Shown here: in pieces, positions 1-9,968 of the stretch | Layout of the letters: every line of letters begins with the position of its first letter | How positions within the stretch are numbered: the stretch's first letter is position 1 | Assembly (NCBI RefSeq): GCF_004137085.1 | Contig: NZ_QYBC01000019.1 | Location: forward strand, 1-64,000 | DNA length: 64,000 nucleotides | Direction of reading: 5' to 3' | Source of the DNA: Lichenibacterium ramalinae | GTDB lineage: Bacteria; Pseudomonadota; Alphaproteobacteria; Rhizobiales; Beijerinckiaceae | The notes under the pieces: model-generated | What the model saw: the letters and a program-made list of their open reading frames with translations, nothing else | The model's database searches: none | What the model was told of the DNA's origin: nothing | Made by a program: the position numbers and the translations under genes

Positions 1-96
1 CTGACGACCTAACTGAATCACACTTCACACCGCGCCGCCACGCCGTCGAGATTCTAATGCTCGCTGACGAACTCTAGCGTGGCGCGCCAGCGCCGG

Positions 97-197
97 ACCG
101 CTTTCGCCCCCGGCGGTTCGCTCCAGCTCCGAATCGAAAGCATATGCAGGGGCTTGGAGCCGCCAGGGCCACCGGGAGTCGGCCGAGAGGCGCTAGA
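97..197 (+). repeat. Dispersed intergenic hairpin repeat, copy A (degenerate)
   Basis: About 95 bp here align with copy B near 36.3 kb. Shared blocks include a TTCGCC-CCGGCG hairpin, CGCTCCAGCT, CGAA, GGCTTGG and CGCCA-GGC. The nested stems that are perfect in copy B have decayed here. The copy lies just beyond the stop of the minus-strand sirtuin gene. A flanking pair, TCTAGCG at 73-79 and CGCTAGA at 191-197, forms a perfect inverted repeat. It may act as a transcript end or be a relic of a small mobile palindromic element. The rest of 1-192 holds nothing I can name. Confidence 0.5.
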
Positions 198-953
198 AGT
201 GGAGCCGGTTCAAGGGCTCCAGCACGTCGCCGATGTCGGCGTGGAGGACGAGGTCGGCCGCGGCGTCGAGAGGTGTCGCTTCCCGGTTGACGATGGCGAG
301 CCGGGCGCCGTTGCCGGCCGCCAGTTCGGGGAACCGCGCGGCCGGGCGCACCAGCAGCGTCGACCCCAGCACGACGAAGAGGTCGCAGCCGAGCGAGGCC
401 GCGACGGCCCGGCGCAGCGTCGCTTCGTCGAGCGACTGGCCGAAGGCGATGCTGGCCGACTTGACGATGCCGCCGCACCGGCATTGCGGCAAGGCGCCGT
501 CCCGCTCGAACCGGGCCCGGATGGGCGCGAGCTCGTAGCGGGTGCCGCAGCCGAGGCACCGGGCATGGCCGCCGTTGCCGTGCAGTTCCACGATGTCGTC
601 GCCCGCGCGGCCGGCGGCGGCGTGGAGCCCGTCGATGTTCTGCGTGATGATCGTCCGGGCGAGGCCCACCTCCACCCAGCGCGCCACGGCGCGGTGGCCT
701 CGGTTCGGCACGGCCCCGGCGTAAAGGTCGTCCATGGCGAACTTGCGCCGCCAGGCCTCGGCCCGCAGCGCGGGCTCCGCCAGGTAGTCCTTGAAGGCGA
801 TGGGCGCGTGGACCCGCCAGGGGCTGCCCGGCGAGCGGTAGTCGGGCACGCCGGATTCGGTGGAGATGCCGGCGCCGGTGAACACCGTCACGGCCCGCGC
901 GGCGCCGAGCAGGCGCGCGAGGGCCTCCGAGGCCGCGGTGGCGTCCCGCGCCG

Positions 954-957
<4 letters not shown>
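193..957 (-). CDS. NAD-dependent protein deacylase, Sir2 family
   Basis: This is a sirtuin of 254 residues, which removes acyl groups from protein lysines using NAD. The NAD-binding GAGIS motif is at residues 29-33, the TQNID motif at 105-109 and the catalytic His in VELHG at 126. Four zinc ligands are visible as CxxC (134, 137) and CxC (159, 161); most sirtuins have two CxxC pairs, so the second pair is compact. The start is a TTG that overlaps the TGA of the upstream aminotransferase gene (TTGA, 4 nt), so translation is probably coupled. In-frame ATG codons lie too far inside the Rossmann fold. The natural substrate cannot be read from the sequence. Confidence 0.9.
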
Positions 958-2171
<1,214 letters not shown>

Positions 2172-2245
2172 GGGAAGGACGACCCTGGAACGGGATGAGC
2201 GGGCAGGTCGCCCGCTGTTGGGGGAGAATGCGGCGACGTGGTGAA

Positions 2246-2644
2246 TTAATCCGCAACGGCGGGAGCGGACGTGGGCTTGGCGCGCCTGCGCCCCTTGGGC
2301 AGATCGACCGGCGCGGCGGCCGGGTTCAGCTGGCGCGCCTTCGCGGCATCGAGCGCATCCGTGGCGGCCTCGATCTCGGCGGGCGTCTTCACGGCGCGCG
2401 GGCTCACCTTGTGGGGCAGCGCCGTCGGGATGTAGCCGAGCTCGGCGGCGTTCGGCCGCGTGCGCTCGACGAAGGCGGGCGGGGGCTCGGCCGGCGTCGC
2501 CTTGAGGTTCAGCGTCTGCAGCGCCTGGTCCCACAACCCGTCTCCGGCGCGCGCCGGCGCCGCGGCGGCCAGGCCCGCCAGGGCCACCAGGATGGCCAGG
2601 GCGGAGCGGGAACTCGGGTTGCGGTCGGGGTCTTTCCCACACAT
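2246..2644 (-). CDS. Small secreted protein of unknown function
   Basis: The protein has 132 residues. Residues 1-33 form a signal peptide: charged start, a hydrophobic ALAILVALAGLAAAA core, then an APARAG cleavage-like site. The mature part is Pro/Ala-rich and contains a conserved-looking segment around ERTRPNAAELGYIPTALPHK. I do not recognise a domain. It lies 74 nt upstream of the aminotransferase on the same strand and divergent to phaC, so the 228 nt to phaC should hold two promoters. Probable periplasmic protein. Confidence 0.6.
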   Translation of the reverse strand: MCGKDPDRNPSSRSALAILVALAGLAAAAPARAGDGLWDQALQTLNLKATPAEPPPAFVERTRPNAAELGYIPTALPHKVSPRAVKTPAEIEAATDALDAAKARQLNPAAAPVDLPKGRRRAKPTSAPAVAD

Positions 2645-2872
2645 ATATCGACTCCCGCGGGACCGGGGACGGGCGAAGACCCCGGGCGGGGTTTCGATCA
2701 CGATCGGTAGCGGGATATTGTGTTCGGAGATGGACGGCAAGCGCCGCGGCCCGTCGGCGCAGGCCGGTGATGCGGCGGTGCCGGTCCGCCCCGGCGCGCG
2801 GCACGCCCCGGCCGGGATCGACAGAACGGGGCGCCGCATGCACGGCACCCCTCTCGAGCGAGGGAGATCGTC

Positions 2873-5074
2873 ATGAAGGACCAGCGTCCGCCGAGACAGC
2901 CGGACAGCGCCCGGAGACGGTCCGTGTCCGGCAAGCCGAGCGTCGCCAAGCCCGTCGGATCCAAGCCACCGACCGCCAAACCCGGCCGTGTCGACCTCAA
3001 GGACGCGGAGCACGAGGTCGTCGGGCCCGAGGTCGTCGCGCACGAGGTCGTCGAGCCCGAGGACGCAGGAACCGAGGCTGCGGGATCCGGAACCGGGACG
3101 CCCGGCGCCGCGACCGCCGGGGATGCACCGGCGAGGGACGCGAAGCCGCTCGGCGCCCGTGCGTCGGCCCTCCAAGACATGGCCAGGACCATGCCCAATG
3201 CCCGCCCGCCGGCCGGGGAGCCGCGACCGGGCGCGACGACATCGGCGCCGGCCGACCCCGGCGCCCCCGCGGCGGATCCCGCGCCGGCCGATCCGGCGCC
3301 GGTGCCGGGCCTCGCCGAACTCGACAAGCTGTCGCGCAACATGAGCCTGCTCGTCGAGGAGAGCCAGAAGGTCGCCAGCGCCTACATGGAGCCCCGCACC
3401 CGCGGGGCCGTGCCGGCGCAGGGCGGCGAGGAAGCCAAGGACATGGTGCAGACGCTGGGCCAGGTCGCCGCGCAATGGCTGACCGACCCCGCCCGCATGA
3501 TGGTGGCGCAGGCGACGCTGTCGAGCCAGATGGTCGACCTGTGGGCCGGCACGATGCGCCGCATGGCGGGCGGACCCGCGCCCGAACCCGAACCGGCCAA
3601 AACGGCGGACAAGCGTTTCGCCGCCCCCGAATGGCGCGAACTGCCGGGCTTCGACTTCCTGCGTCAGGCCTATACCATCACCAGCGACTGGGCCAACGGC
3701 CTCGTCGAGGAGGCCGACCTCGACGAGGCGACCCGGGAGCGCGCACGCTTCTACCTTCGCCAGATCACCGGCGCCCTGTCGCCGTCGAACTTCCTCGCCA
3801 CCAACCCGGAACTGCTCAGGCACACGTTCGAGGAGGGCGGCGAGAACCTCGTGCGCGGCATGCGGATGCTGGCCGAGGACATCGCGGCCGGCAAGGGCGA
3901 CCTCAAGATCCGCCAGAGCGACAACACGGTGCACAAGCTCGGCGTCAACATGGCGATGACGCCCGGCAAGGTCGTCTATCGCAACGCGCTGATGGAACTC
4001 ATCCAATATGCGCCCGCCACACCCGACGTGTACCGGCGCCCGTTGCTCATCGTGCCGCCCTGGATCAACAAGTTCTACGTGCTCGACCTCAACCCGGCCA
4101 AGAGCTTCGTGAAATGGGCGGTCGACCAGGGCCTGACGGTGTTCGTCATCTCCTGGGTCAACCCTGACGAGCGCCACGCCGACAAGGACTTCGAGAGCTA
4201 CATGCGGGAGGGCATCCTCGCCGCCCTCGACGCCGTCGAGCAGGCGACCGGCGAGCGCGACGCCACCGCCATCGGCTATTGCGTGGGCGGCACGCTGCTG
4301 GCCGTGACGCTGGCCTATATGGCGCTGAAGGGCGACACCCGCATCTCCAGCGCCACGCTGTTCACGGCGCAGACGGATTTCCGCAACGCCGGCGACCTCA
4401 AGGTTTTCGCCAACGAAGAGCAGATCGCCGCCGTGGAAGCCCAGATGCGCGAGCAGGGCTACCTGCAGGGCTCGAAGATGGCCAACGCCTTCAACATGCT
4501 GCGGCCGAACGATCTCATCTGGTCCTACGTGGTCAACAACTACCTGAAGGGAAACGCGCCCTCGGCCTTCGACCTGCTCACCTGGAACTCCGATTCCACC
4601 CGTATGCCGGCCGCCAACCACGCATTCTACCTGCGCAACTGCTACCTCGGCAACAAGCTGACCAAGGGCGAGATGGTGGTGGGCGGCGAAACCCTGGACC
4701 TGAAGCGCGTCACGATCCCGGTCTACAACCTCGCCACCAAGGAGGACCACATCGCGCCGGCAAAGTCGGTGTTCGTGGGGGCGGGGTTCTTCGGCGGGCC
4801 GATGCGCTACGTGCTGGCGGGCTCCGGCCACATCGCCGGCGTGGTGAACCCGCCGGCCAAGCCGAAATACCAGTTCTGGTCCGGCCCCGCGGTCGGCGAC
4901 AGCTTCGAGGCTTGGCTCGATGCCGCGACCGAGACGCCCGGCAGCTGGTGGCCGGACTGGGCCGCCTGGGTCGCCGCCCAGGCGCCCGACAAGGTGCCGG
5001 CGCGCCAGCCGGGCGGCGGCGTGCTGGAGCCGCTCTGCGACGCGCCGGGCGAGTACGTCCGGGTGCAGAGCTGA
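2873..5074 (+). CDS. phaC: Class I poly(R)-hydroxyalkanoate synthase with long N-terminal extension
   Basis: PhaC polymerises (R)-3-hydroxyacyl-CoA into polyhydroxyalkanoate on the granule surface. The catalytic triad is visible: Cys470 in the lipase-like box GYCVGG, Asp625 in KEDHIAP and His653 in GSGHIAG. The family N-terminal region with NPE and WINKFY motifs is also present. At 733 residues it is about 130 longer than typical class I enzymes. The excess is residues 1-150, rich in Lys, Pro, Ala and Glu with three EVV units. A GGGAGA ribosome site lies just before the ATG. No phaA, phaB, phaR or phasin gene is adjacent. Its stop is 11 nt from the convergent gene at 5086. Confidence 0.93.
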   Translation: MKDQRPPRQPDSARRRSVSGKPSVAKPVGSKPPTAKPGRVDLKDAEHEVVGPEVVAHEVVEPEDAGTEAAGSGTGTPGAATAGDAPARDAKPLGARASALQDMARTMPNARPPAGEPRPGATTSAPADPGAPAADPAPADPAPVPGLAELDKLSRNMSLLVEESQKVASAYMEPRTRGAVPAQGGEEAKDMVQTLGQVAAQWLTDPARMMVAQATLSSQMVDLWAGTMRRMAGGPAPEPEPAKTADKRFAAPEWRELPGFDFLRQAYTITSDWANGLVEEADLDEATRERARFYLRQITGALSPSNFLATNPELLRHTFEEGGENLVRGMRMLAEDIAAGKGDLKIRQSDNTVHKLGVNMAMTPGKVVYRNALMELIQYAPATPDVYRRPLLIVPPWINKFYVLDLNPAKSFVKWAVDQGLTVFVISWVNPDERHADKDFESYMREGILAALDAVEQATGERDATAIGYCVGGTLLAVTLAYMALKGDTRISSATLFTAQTDFRNAGDLKVFANEEQIAAVEAQMREQGYLQGSKMANAFNMLRPNDLIWSYVVNNYLKGNAPSAFDLLTWNSDSTRMPAANHAFYLRNCYLGNKLTKGEMVVGGETLDLKRVTIPVYNLATKEDHIAPAKSVFVGAGFFGGPMRYVLAGSGHIAGVVNPPAKPKYQFWSGPAVGDSFEAWLDAATETPGSWWPDWAAWVAAQAPDKVPARQPGGGVLEPLCDAPGEYVRVQS

Positions 5075-5085
5075 GCGCGGAGGAC

Positions 5086-6954
5086 TCACGGGGCGGCGGT
5101 CGCGTCCTGCGATGCCGAGACGTCCCCCGGTGCCATGACGAAGACCCGCACCGGCCCGCTCGCCGGGCCGGCGGGGCGGAGCCAGGCGGGCGGGGCGCCG
5201 GCGAGGATGCGGGCCGCCACGCCGTCGGGCCGGCGCTCCGCATCCTCCACCACCTCGGGCGAGGTGAGGCACGCCACCACGTAGCGGACGCCGGCCGCGC
5301 CCGCGATCGCGCGGGCCTCGTCGAGCCCGGCATCGAAGAAGAGCAGCGCGGCCCGGTTGCCATAGGCGTTGCGGTGATACGGCGCCGCCAGCACGGCGTG
5401 ATGCGTGTAGGCCAGGATCTGCGATCCAGGGTCGATCGTGGACAGCACCAGGCCCGCCGGCAGCCGGCCGAGCCCGGCATAGGCGGCGGGAGCGAAGCAG
5501 GCGGTGGCGTCGACCGGATGCACGGGCGCGGGCGCCACCCTGCCCGGCCCCACCGCCATCGCGGCGGCCCAGCCCGCCTGCGTCAGGCCCTGGCCCACCA
5601 CCACGCAGGCCAGAGCGGCGAGGGGCCGCCGCGGCCGCGCGGGATCGAACAGCCGGCACAGGGCCCAGGCGCCGCCGAGCGCCGCGAAGGCTTCCGCCGA
5701 GGCCGCCACCCGCACCGCCCAGCAGGTCCCGGCGATCCCGGCGGCGAGGAAAGCCGCCACCACGGCCCAACGCGCCCGCACGGCGCCGGAGGACCGCGCC
5801 AGCGCGGTGCCGACCAGCACGGCTCCCAGCATCAGCATGGCGGCGATCGGCACGGCGCCGGCCGGGTCGCGCCGGAGGAGTTCGCCCAGCGGCAGCGCCT
5901 CGCCGACATCGGCCAGCCAGCGGCTGCGCAACAGCGGGTCGACGCCCGAGAAGGGATCGGCGAGGCAGCCCGGGAAGGCCGTGACCAGCACCAGCGCGGC
6001 GCCGACGCCGGCGACGAGCGCCGCGCCCGCCCGCAGCACCGGCGTCCCCAGACGGGCGGTGGCGAGCGTGAGGGCGAGCGAGACGAGCCCCGCGCACCAG
6101 CAGGCGGCCAGATGCGGTGCCCCGAAGGCGTCGCAGCTGCGCTCGCCCCAGCGGTCGGGCGGGATCTGCACCACGACCACCAGGGCGGTGGCGGCGAGCA
6201 GCGCGCCGGCATAGGTCCGCAGCGCGCCTTCGGCCTCCCGGCCCCGCAGCACCCAGGCGAGGACGGCGGCGGCGCCCGGCACCACGGCGAAGGGGAGGTT
6301 CTGCAGGTTGATGGCCAGGGTCACGGCCGTGAGCATGCCAGCGGCGGCGGCATGCGCCGCCCGGCCCCGCGTCGCGCCGATGCCCGCCACGGTCTCGCAG
6401 GCCAAGGCCGCCAGCAGCGTCACCTGGAGGCCGTGGTGATGGATGTGGCCCGGCACGAAGACGCTGGCGGTCTCGAGGCCGCCGACGGCGAGCAGGCAGG
6501 CCGCCAGGGCGGCGCCCGGCCCGGGCACCAGCAGCCGGCCGAGCCGCGCCTGGCAGGCCATGAAGGCCGCCAGCAGGGCGACGGGCTCGACGAGCCGCGC
6601 CAGGCGCTCGGCCGTGTCGGGGGCCGCGACGGCGCGGAACAACAGGATCAGGCCGGCGATCGGCAGGTCAGCCAGGCGCGACCAGTGCATCGGCACGCCG
6701 TGACCCGGCGCCAGGCGGGTCGGCACGAGGTCGTACCAGCCCTGCCCGCCCAGCAGGTCCCGCACCTCGACGGCCCGCATCGCGTCGTCGGGGTTGAAGA
6801 AGATGCCGGTCGACCACACGGCCGCCGCCTTGCCGGCGGTGAGGGCCAGCACCAGCGCGCAGCCGAGCAGCACCGCCGTGCCGGCTCGCCACAGGGGTGG
6901 AGGCACCGGCGACGGTCGGGTCTGGGATGGGGCGTGAAGCATGGCGGACGGCAC
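5086..6954 (-). CDS. Polytopic membrane protein, GT-C glycosyltransferase-like
   Basis: The protein has 622 residues with roughly ten to twelve hydrophobic helices and a C-terminal soluble tail of about 130 residues. After the first helix comes a FNPDDAMRAVEVRDLL segment followed by MHWSRLADLP. The acidic pair in the first periplasmic loop recalls the metal and donor site of GT-C lipid-linked glycosyltransferases (STT3/PMT type). A His cluster in GHIHHHGLQ lies further on. These resemblances are by eye; substrate and exact family are unknown. The gene converges on phaC with almost no space for a terminator. It may modify envelope glycans or glycolipids, but no partner genes lie beside it. Confidence 0.6.
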   Translation of the reverse strand: MPSAMLHAPSQTRPSPVPPPLWRAGTAVLLGCALVLALTAGKAAAVWSTGIFFNPDDAMRAVEVRDLLGGQGWYDLVPTRLAPGHGVPMHWSRLADLPIAGLILLFRAVAAPDTAERLARLVEPVALLAAFMACQARLGRLLVPGPGAALAACLLAVGGLETASVFVPGHIHHHGLQVTLLAALACETVAGIGATRGRAAHAAAAGMLTAVTLAINLQNLPFAVVPGAAAVLAWVLRGREAEGALRTYAGALLAATALVVVVQIPPDRWGERSCDAFGAPHLAACWCAGLVSLALTLATARLGTPVLRAGAALVAGVGAALVLVTAFPGCLADPFSGVDPLLRSRWLADVGEALPLGELLRRDPAGAVPIAAMLMLGAVLVGTALARSSGAVRARWAVVAAFLAAGIAGTCWAVRVAASAEAFAALGGAWALCRLFDPARPRRPLAALACVVVGQGLTQAGWAAAMAVGPGRVAPAPVHPVDATACFAPAAYAGLGRLPAGLVLSTIDPGSQILAYTHHAVLAAPYHRNAYGNRAALLFFDAGLDEARAIAGAAGVRYVVACLTSPEVVEDAERRPDGVAARILAGAPPAWLRPAGPASGPVRVFVMAPGDVSASQDATAAP

Positions 6955-7105
6955 CGGCGCGAGGGCACGGGACGCTTATGGACCGCAAAAGCGAAGCGGC
7001 CCTTACGCGCCGCCTCCCCGCCCGGCCTTGTCGCGGCGGGAGACGGGACGCATAGTCGTCGGCGAGCCGGCCCCCGCGTGAGGCGCCGGACTGCGGGAGA
7101 CGGAC

Positions 7106-7954
7106 ATGAAATTGGTGCGCTACGGCGAGCCCGGACACGAGAAGCCGGGCCTGATCCACGGCGGCACGCTGCGCGACATCGGCCATATCGTGCCGGATCT
7201 CGCCGGCGAGCATCTCGGCCGCGAGTCGCTCGGCCGGATCAGGGCCGCGAACCCCGACGACTTGCCCGTGGTCGACGGCTCCCCGCGGATCGGGCCCTGC
7301 GTGGCGCGGCCCTGCAACTTCATCGCGGTGGGGCTCAACTTCGCCGACCATGCGGCGGAAACCGGCGCCCCGATCCCGAAGGAGCCGATCCTCTTCAACA
7401 AGGCTCCGAACTGCATCGTCGGGCCCAACGACACGGTGATGCTGCCCAAGGCGTCCGAGAAGAGCGACTGGGAGGTCGAGCTCGCCATCGTGATCGGCGC
7501 GCGGACGTCCTACGTCAACGAGAAGGAGGCGATGGACCACGTCGCGGGCTTCTGCGTCTGCAACGACGTGTCCGAGCGCGCCTTCCAGACCGAGCGCGGC
7601 GGCCAGTGGATGAAGGGCAAGGGCTGCGCCACCTTCGGCCCGCTCGGCCCCTGGCTGGTGACGCCCGACGAGATCGCCGACGTCCAGGCGCTCGACATGT
7701 GGCTCGACGTCAACGGCCGGCGCATGCAGACCGGCTCGACCGCCACGATGATCTTCAACGTGGTGCAGATCGTGTCCTACATCTCGCACTTCATGGTGCT
7801 GGAACCCGGCGACGTCATCACCACCGGCACGCCCCCCGGCGTCGGCCTCGGCATGAAGCCGCCGGTCTTCCTCAAGCCCGGCGACGTCATGGCGCTGGGC
7901 ATCGCGGGCCTCGGCGAGCAGAAGCAGAGCGTGGTGGGCTGGACCCGGGGCTGA
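7106..7954 (+). CDS. Fumarylacetoacetate hydrolase family protein
   Basis: The 282-residue protein covers the whole FAH fold used by hydratases, isomerases and acylpyruvases of aromatic and sugar-acid catabolism. Visible family signatures are NFADHAAETG, the metal-binding glutamates in DWEVELAIVIG, and Asp in CNDVSER. TTGTPPGVGLG near the C-terminus is also standard. It starts at ATG 7106 after a GGAGACGGAC stretch. It stands alone, divergent from the gene at 6954 and followed by a strong hairpin. Family assignment is firm; the substrate is not deducible. Ureidoglycolate lyase and 2,4-diketo-3-deoxy-sugar-acid hydrolase are among the possibilities. Confidence 0.88.
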   Translation: MKLVRYGEPGHEKPGLIHGGTLRDIGHIVPDLAGEHLGRESLGRIRAANPDDLPVVDGSPRIGPCVARPCNFIAVGLNFADHAAETGAPIPKEPILFNKAPNCIVGPNDTVMLPKASEKSDWEVELAIVIGARTSYVNEKEAMDHVAGFCVCNDVSERAFQTERGGQWMKGKGCATFGPLGPWLVTPDEIADVQALDMWLDVNGRRMQTGSTATMIFNVVQIVSYISHFMVLEPGDVITTGTPPGVGLGMKPPVFLKPGDVMALGIAGLGEQKQSVVGWTRG

Positions 7955-7963
7955 ACGGCAGAC

Positions 7964-7991
7964 CTCGCCGGCCGGCGCATGGGCCGGCGAG
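7964..7991 (+). terminator. Hairpin terminator after FAH-family gene
   Basis: A perfect 10-bp stem pairs 7964-7973 (CTCGCCGGCC) with 7982-7991 across an 8-nt loop, starting 9 nt after the stop codon. There is no T-run, as is usual in this GC-rich sequence. Confidence 0.7.
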
Positions 7992-8867
7992 GGCACAGCC
8001 GTCGAGGCCGAGGCGCGGGGGCGCCGCCGCCATCCCATCTCTGGCGTCCGACCCGCCCGGCGAGGCGGTCGTTATGAGCACGCCAGACCTCGACTGCTCT
8101 TCAGCGCGTGGTCGATCAGTGTTCGAGCCTCGACGCCGTCCGCCGCCACTGACGCGCCCGGTCGGTCGCGGCAAACGCACTCCACTATTCTGGAGCTTTG
8201 AACTCCGTCGGTAGCGCCGCGCGCGCGGACCGAACCACGCCCTTCGATTGCACTCCGAACCATGGTGCAGAAGTGTGGTGCCCGATGCAGAACAGCGCGG
8301 AGGGCCGCCGAGGCTGCAGCCAGGCCAAGATGCCGGGAGTGACCGCTGGCGCGGCTCGGCGGAATGATCCGACAAACGCACCGACCCGGATCATCGCCGA
8401 GGTCGATCAAGACATCATCAGGACGAAGGCCCGGACGCGGCGAACCGCGGCAGCATCATCCGGCTCACCCACCCGGACGGATCCGCGGGTAGGAGCCGAG
8501 GCAGGCGACTCGGCCCCATCACGTCAGCCCCGGACAGCACGACCGAAGCATCGACTGAACTCTGCCGATGTCGCCGCTCGCGTTCGCCCGCCGGTCCCGG
8601 CGTATTGCGGACCATTTGATCGGCTCGAAGAACAGTGCGGCCGTACTCAACGCCGACGTGGTACTGTGACCGGCGCAGCTTCCGGCCGGAGCGATTTATG
8701 AGGGACCACACATCATCGGAGCTGCCAAGACGTGCTTCGCGCCCAGCATAGCAATGCTCCGCAACAGTGCCGGCGGTCGCACCGCGGGTTCGCTCGGCCG
8801 AGCGCATCTTGCTTTCTCTGACATTGACCGTCTAAGTCCCAACCGCAAACGACAGCAAGGAATCGTC
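7992..8867. other. Gene-poor stretch upstream of the atypical methyltransferase
   Basis: No open frame here has the codon bias of the neighbouring genes, and none matches a family I know. Base composition drifts from very GC-rich at the left to clearly lower GC at the right. The last part should hold the methyltransferase promoter. Broken genes may lie here, but I cannot identify any. Confidence 0.5.
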
Positions 8868-9968
8868 ATGCCGCCTCATGCCAAAAAAATCATCGCGGCG
8901 CTTGCTAGCTTGAGATCCGATTGGGAAGGGGAGGCGTCTCTCCCATTCGAGATCTCATTCGACGTCGAATCAGCAGCGCAGATCGACGACATCGTCAGGA
9001 GCGAGCCGAATCTCAAACCTACTTTGGAATTCTACCAAGGACGCATGTACAATACTTGCGATATTCATGGCTCCAAGGTGAGATGGCCGGCTGCGGGAAA
9101 CGGATTACCGTTTGCGCAATGGCTGTACAAAACTCCGATCACAGAGTTCGATGTGCCGAAACGCGATGAGAGTGAGCCCTTCATGGCGAGCTCGTCGTGC
9201 TGTGCTGCTGATTTCTTCCACCCGAGGTTCAAGGAACTCAGCGCGCTACTTGGCTTCGCACCCATCTACCACAGAAAATATTGGGAGTGGGTATTCATAC
9301 TGCACAAGGCTATGTCGCTCGGTGCTTGCGGGAACGGGAAGCGTGCACTCGGCTATGGGGTCGGCACAGAACCACTCCCCGCTGCGCTGGCCAAGGCTGG
9401 ATCATTTGTCCTCGCGACAGATGCGCCGGTGGAGATCGGCGTGAGTAAAGGCTGGTTGGCGGGAGGTCAATATTCGAGTGGCGTGGACAATCTTCACTAC
9501 CAGGGGATCATCGAACTCGACGAATTTCGGCAGAAAGTGGACTTCGCAGAAGCCGACATGAACGCGGTGTCGACCGGGTTCAACGATTTCGATTTTGTAT
9601 GGTCGTCATGTTGCCTGGAACATCTAGGGAGTCTGAAACATGGGCTAGATTTCATCGAGAATACCGTGGAGAAGAATTTGAAGGTCGGCGGGGTCGCCTG
9701 CCACACCACCGAATTCAACGTTTCGTCGGATCACGACACCGTAGAGGCCGGCGCCACCGTCTTATATCGTCGTAGGGATTTGATGGCGTTTGCGGAACGG
9801 CTGAGAAGTCGAGGCCATTCGGTCGAGCCGATCGTATTCGCTCCCGAATCCCATGTGCTGGATCAGTATGTCGACGTGCCGCCTTTTTCATCGCACGGCC
9901 ACCTCAAGTTACTGCTTGAGGGATATGCGTCGACATCGATCGGGATCGTCGTCAGGCGCGGAAAGTGA
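8868..9968 (+). CDS. Class I SAM-dependent methyltransferase-like protein, atypical composition
   Basis: The protein has 366 residues from ATG 8868, which follows an AAGGAA ribosome site; the frame is open upstream but looks non-coding. Near residue 200 is a glycine-rich motif, GYGVGTEPLPAALAKAG, followed by VLATD, matching motif I and the acidic post-motif of Rossmann methyltransferases. DFVWSSCCLEHL matches the conserved helix after motif II. The N-terminal 150 residues are not recognised. Such proteins often sit in O-antigen or sugar-modification clusters, but here it is alone. Its codons are much less GC-biased than those of all neighbours, which suggests horizontal transfer. The methyl acceptor is unknown. 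Confidence 0.72.
   Translation: MPPHAKKIIAALASLRSDWEGEASLPFEISFDVESAAQIDDIVRSEPNLKPTLEFYQGRMYNTCDIHGSKVRWPAAGNGLPFAQWLYKTPITEFDVPKRDESEPFMASSSCCAADFFHPRFKELSALLGFAPIYHRKYWEWVFILHKAMSLGACGNGKRALGYGVGTEPLPAALAKAGSFVLATDAPVEIGVSKGWLAGGQYSSGVDNLHYQGIIELDEFRQKVDFAEADMNAVSTGFNDFDFVWSSCCLEHLGSLKHGLDFIENTVEKNLKVGGVACHTTEFNVSSDHDTVEAGATVLYRRRDLMAFAERLRSRGHSVEPIVFAPESHVLDQYVDVPPFSSHGHLKLLLEGYASTSIGIVVRRGK

Noticed and set aside
2997-3242. Antisense Arg-Pro repeat protein opposite the phaC N-terminus
   Set aside because: It only mirrors the GAGGTCGTC repeats of phaC and has no ribosome site.
2246-6097. Very long minus-strand open frame of 1283 codons across phaC
   Set aside because: Its middle is antisense to phaC and rich in Arg, Gly and His. 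In GC-rich DNA stop codons are rare on the opposite strand. Only the last 132 codons, with a signal peptide, look genuine.
4279-8214. Plus-strand open frame of 1311 codons
   Set aside because: It runs out of frame through phaC, then antisense to the GT-C-like gene and out of frame through the FAH gene. No motif, low-complexity composition.
8198-8701. Open frame of 167 codons upstream of the methyltransferase
   Set aside because: Arg/Ala/Pro-rich with no codon bias, no ribosome site and no recognisable motif.
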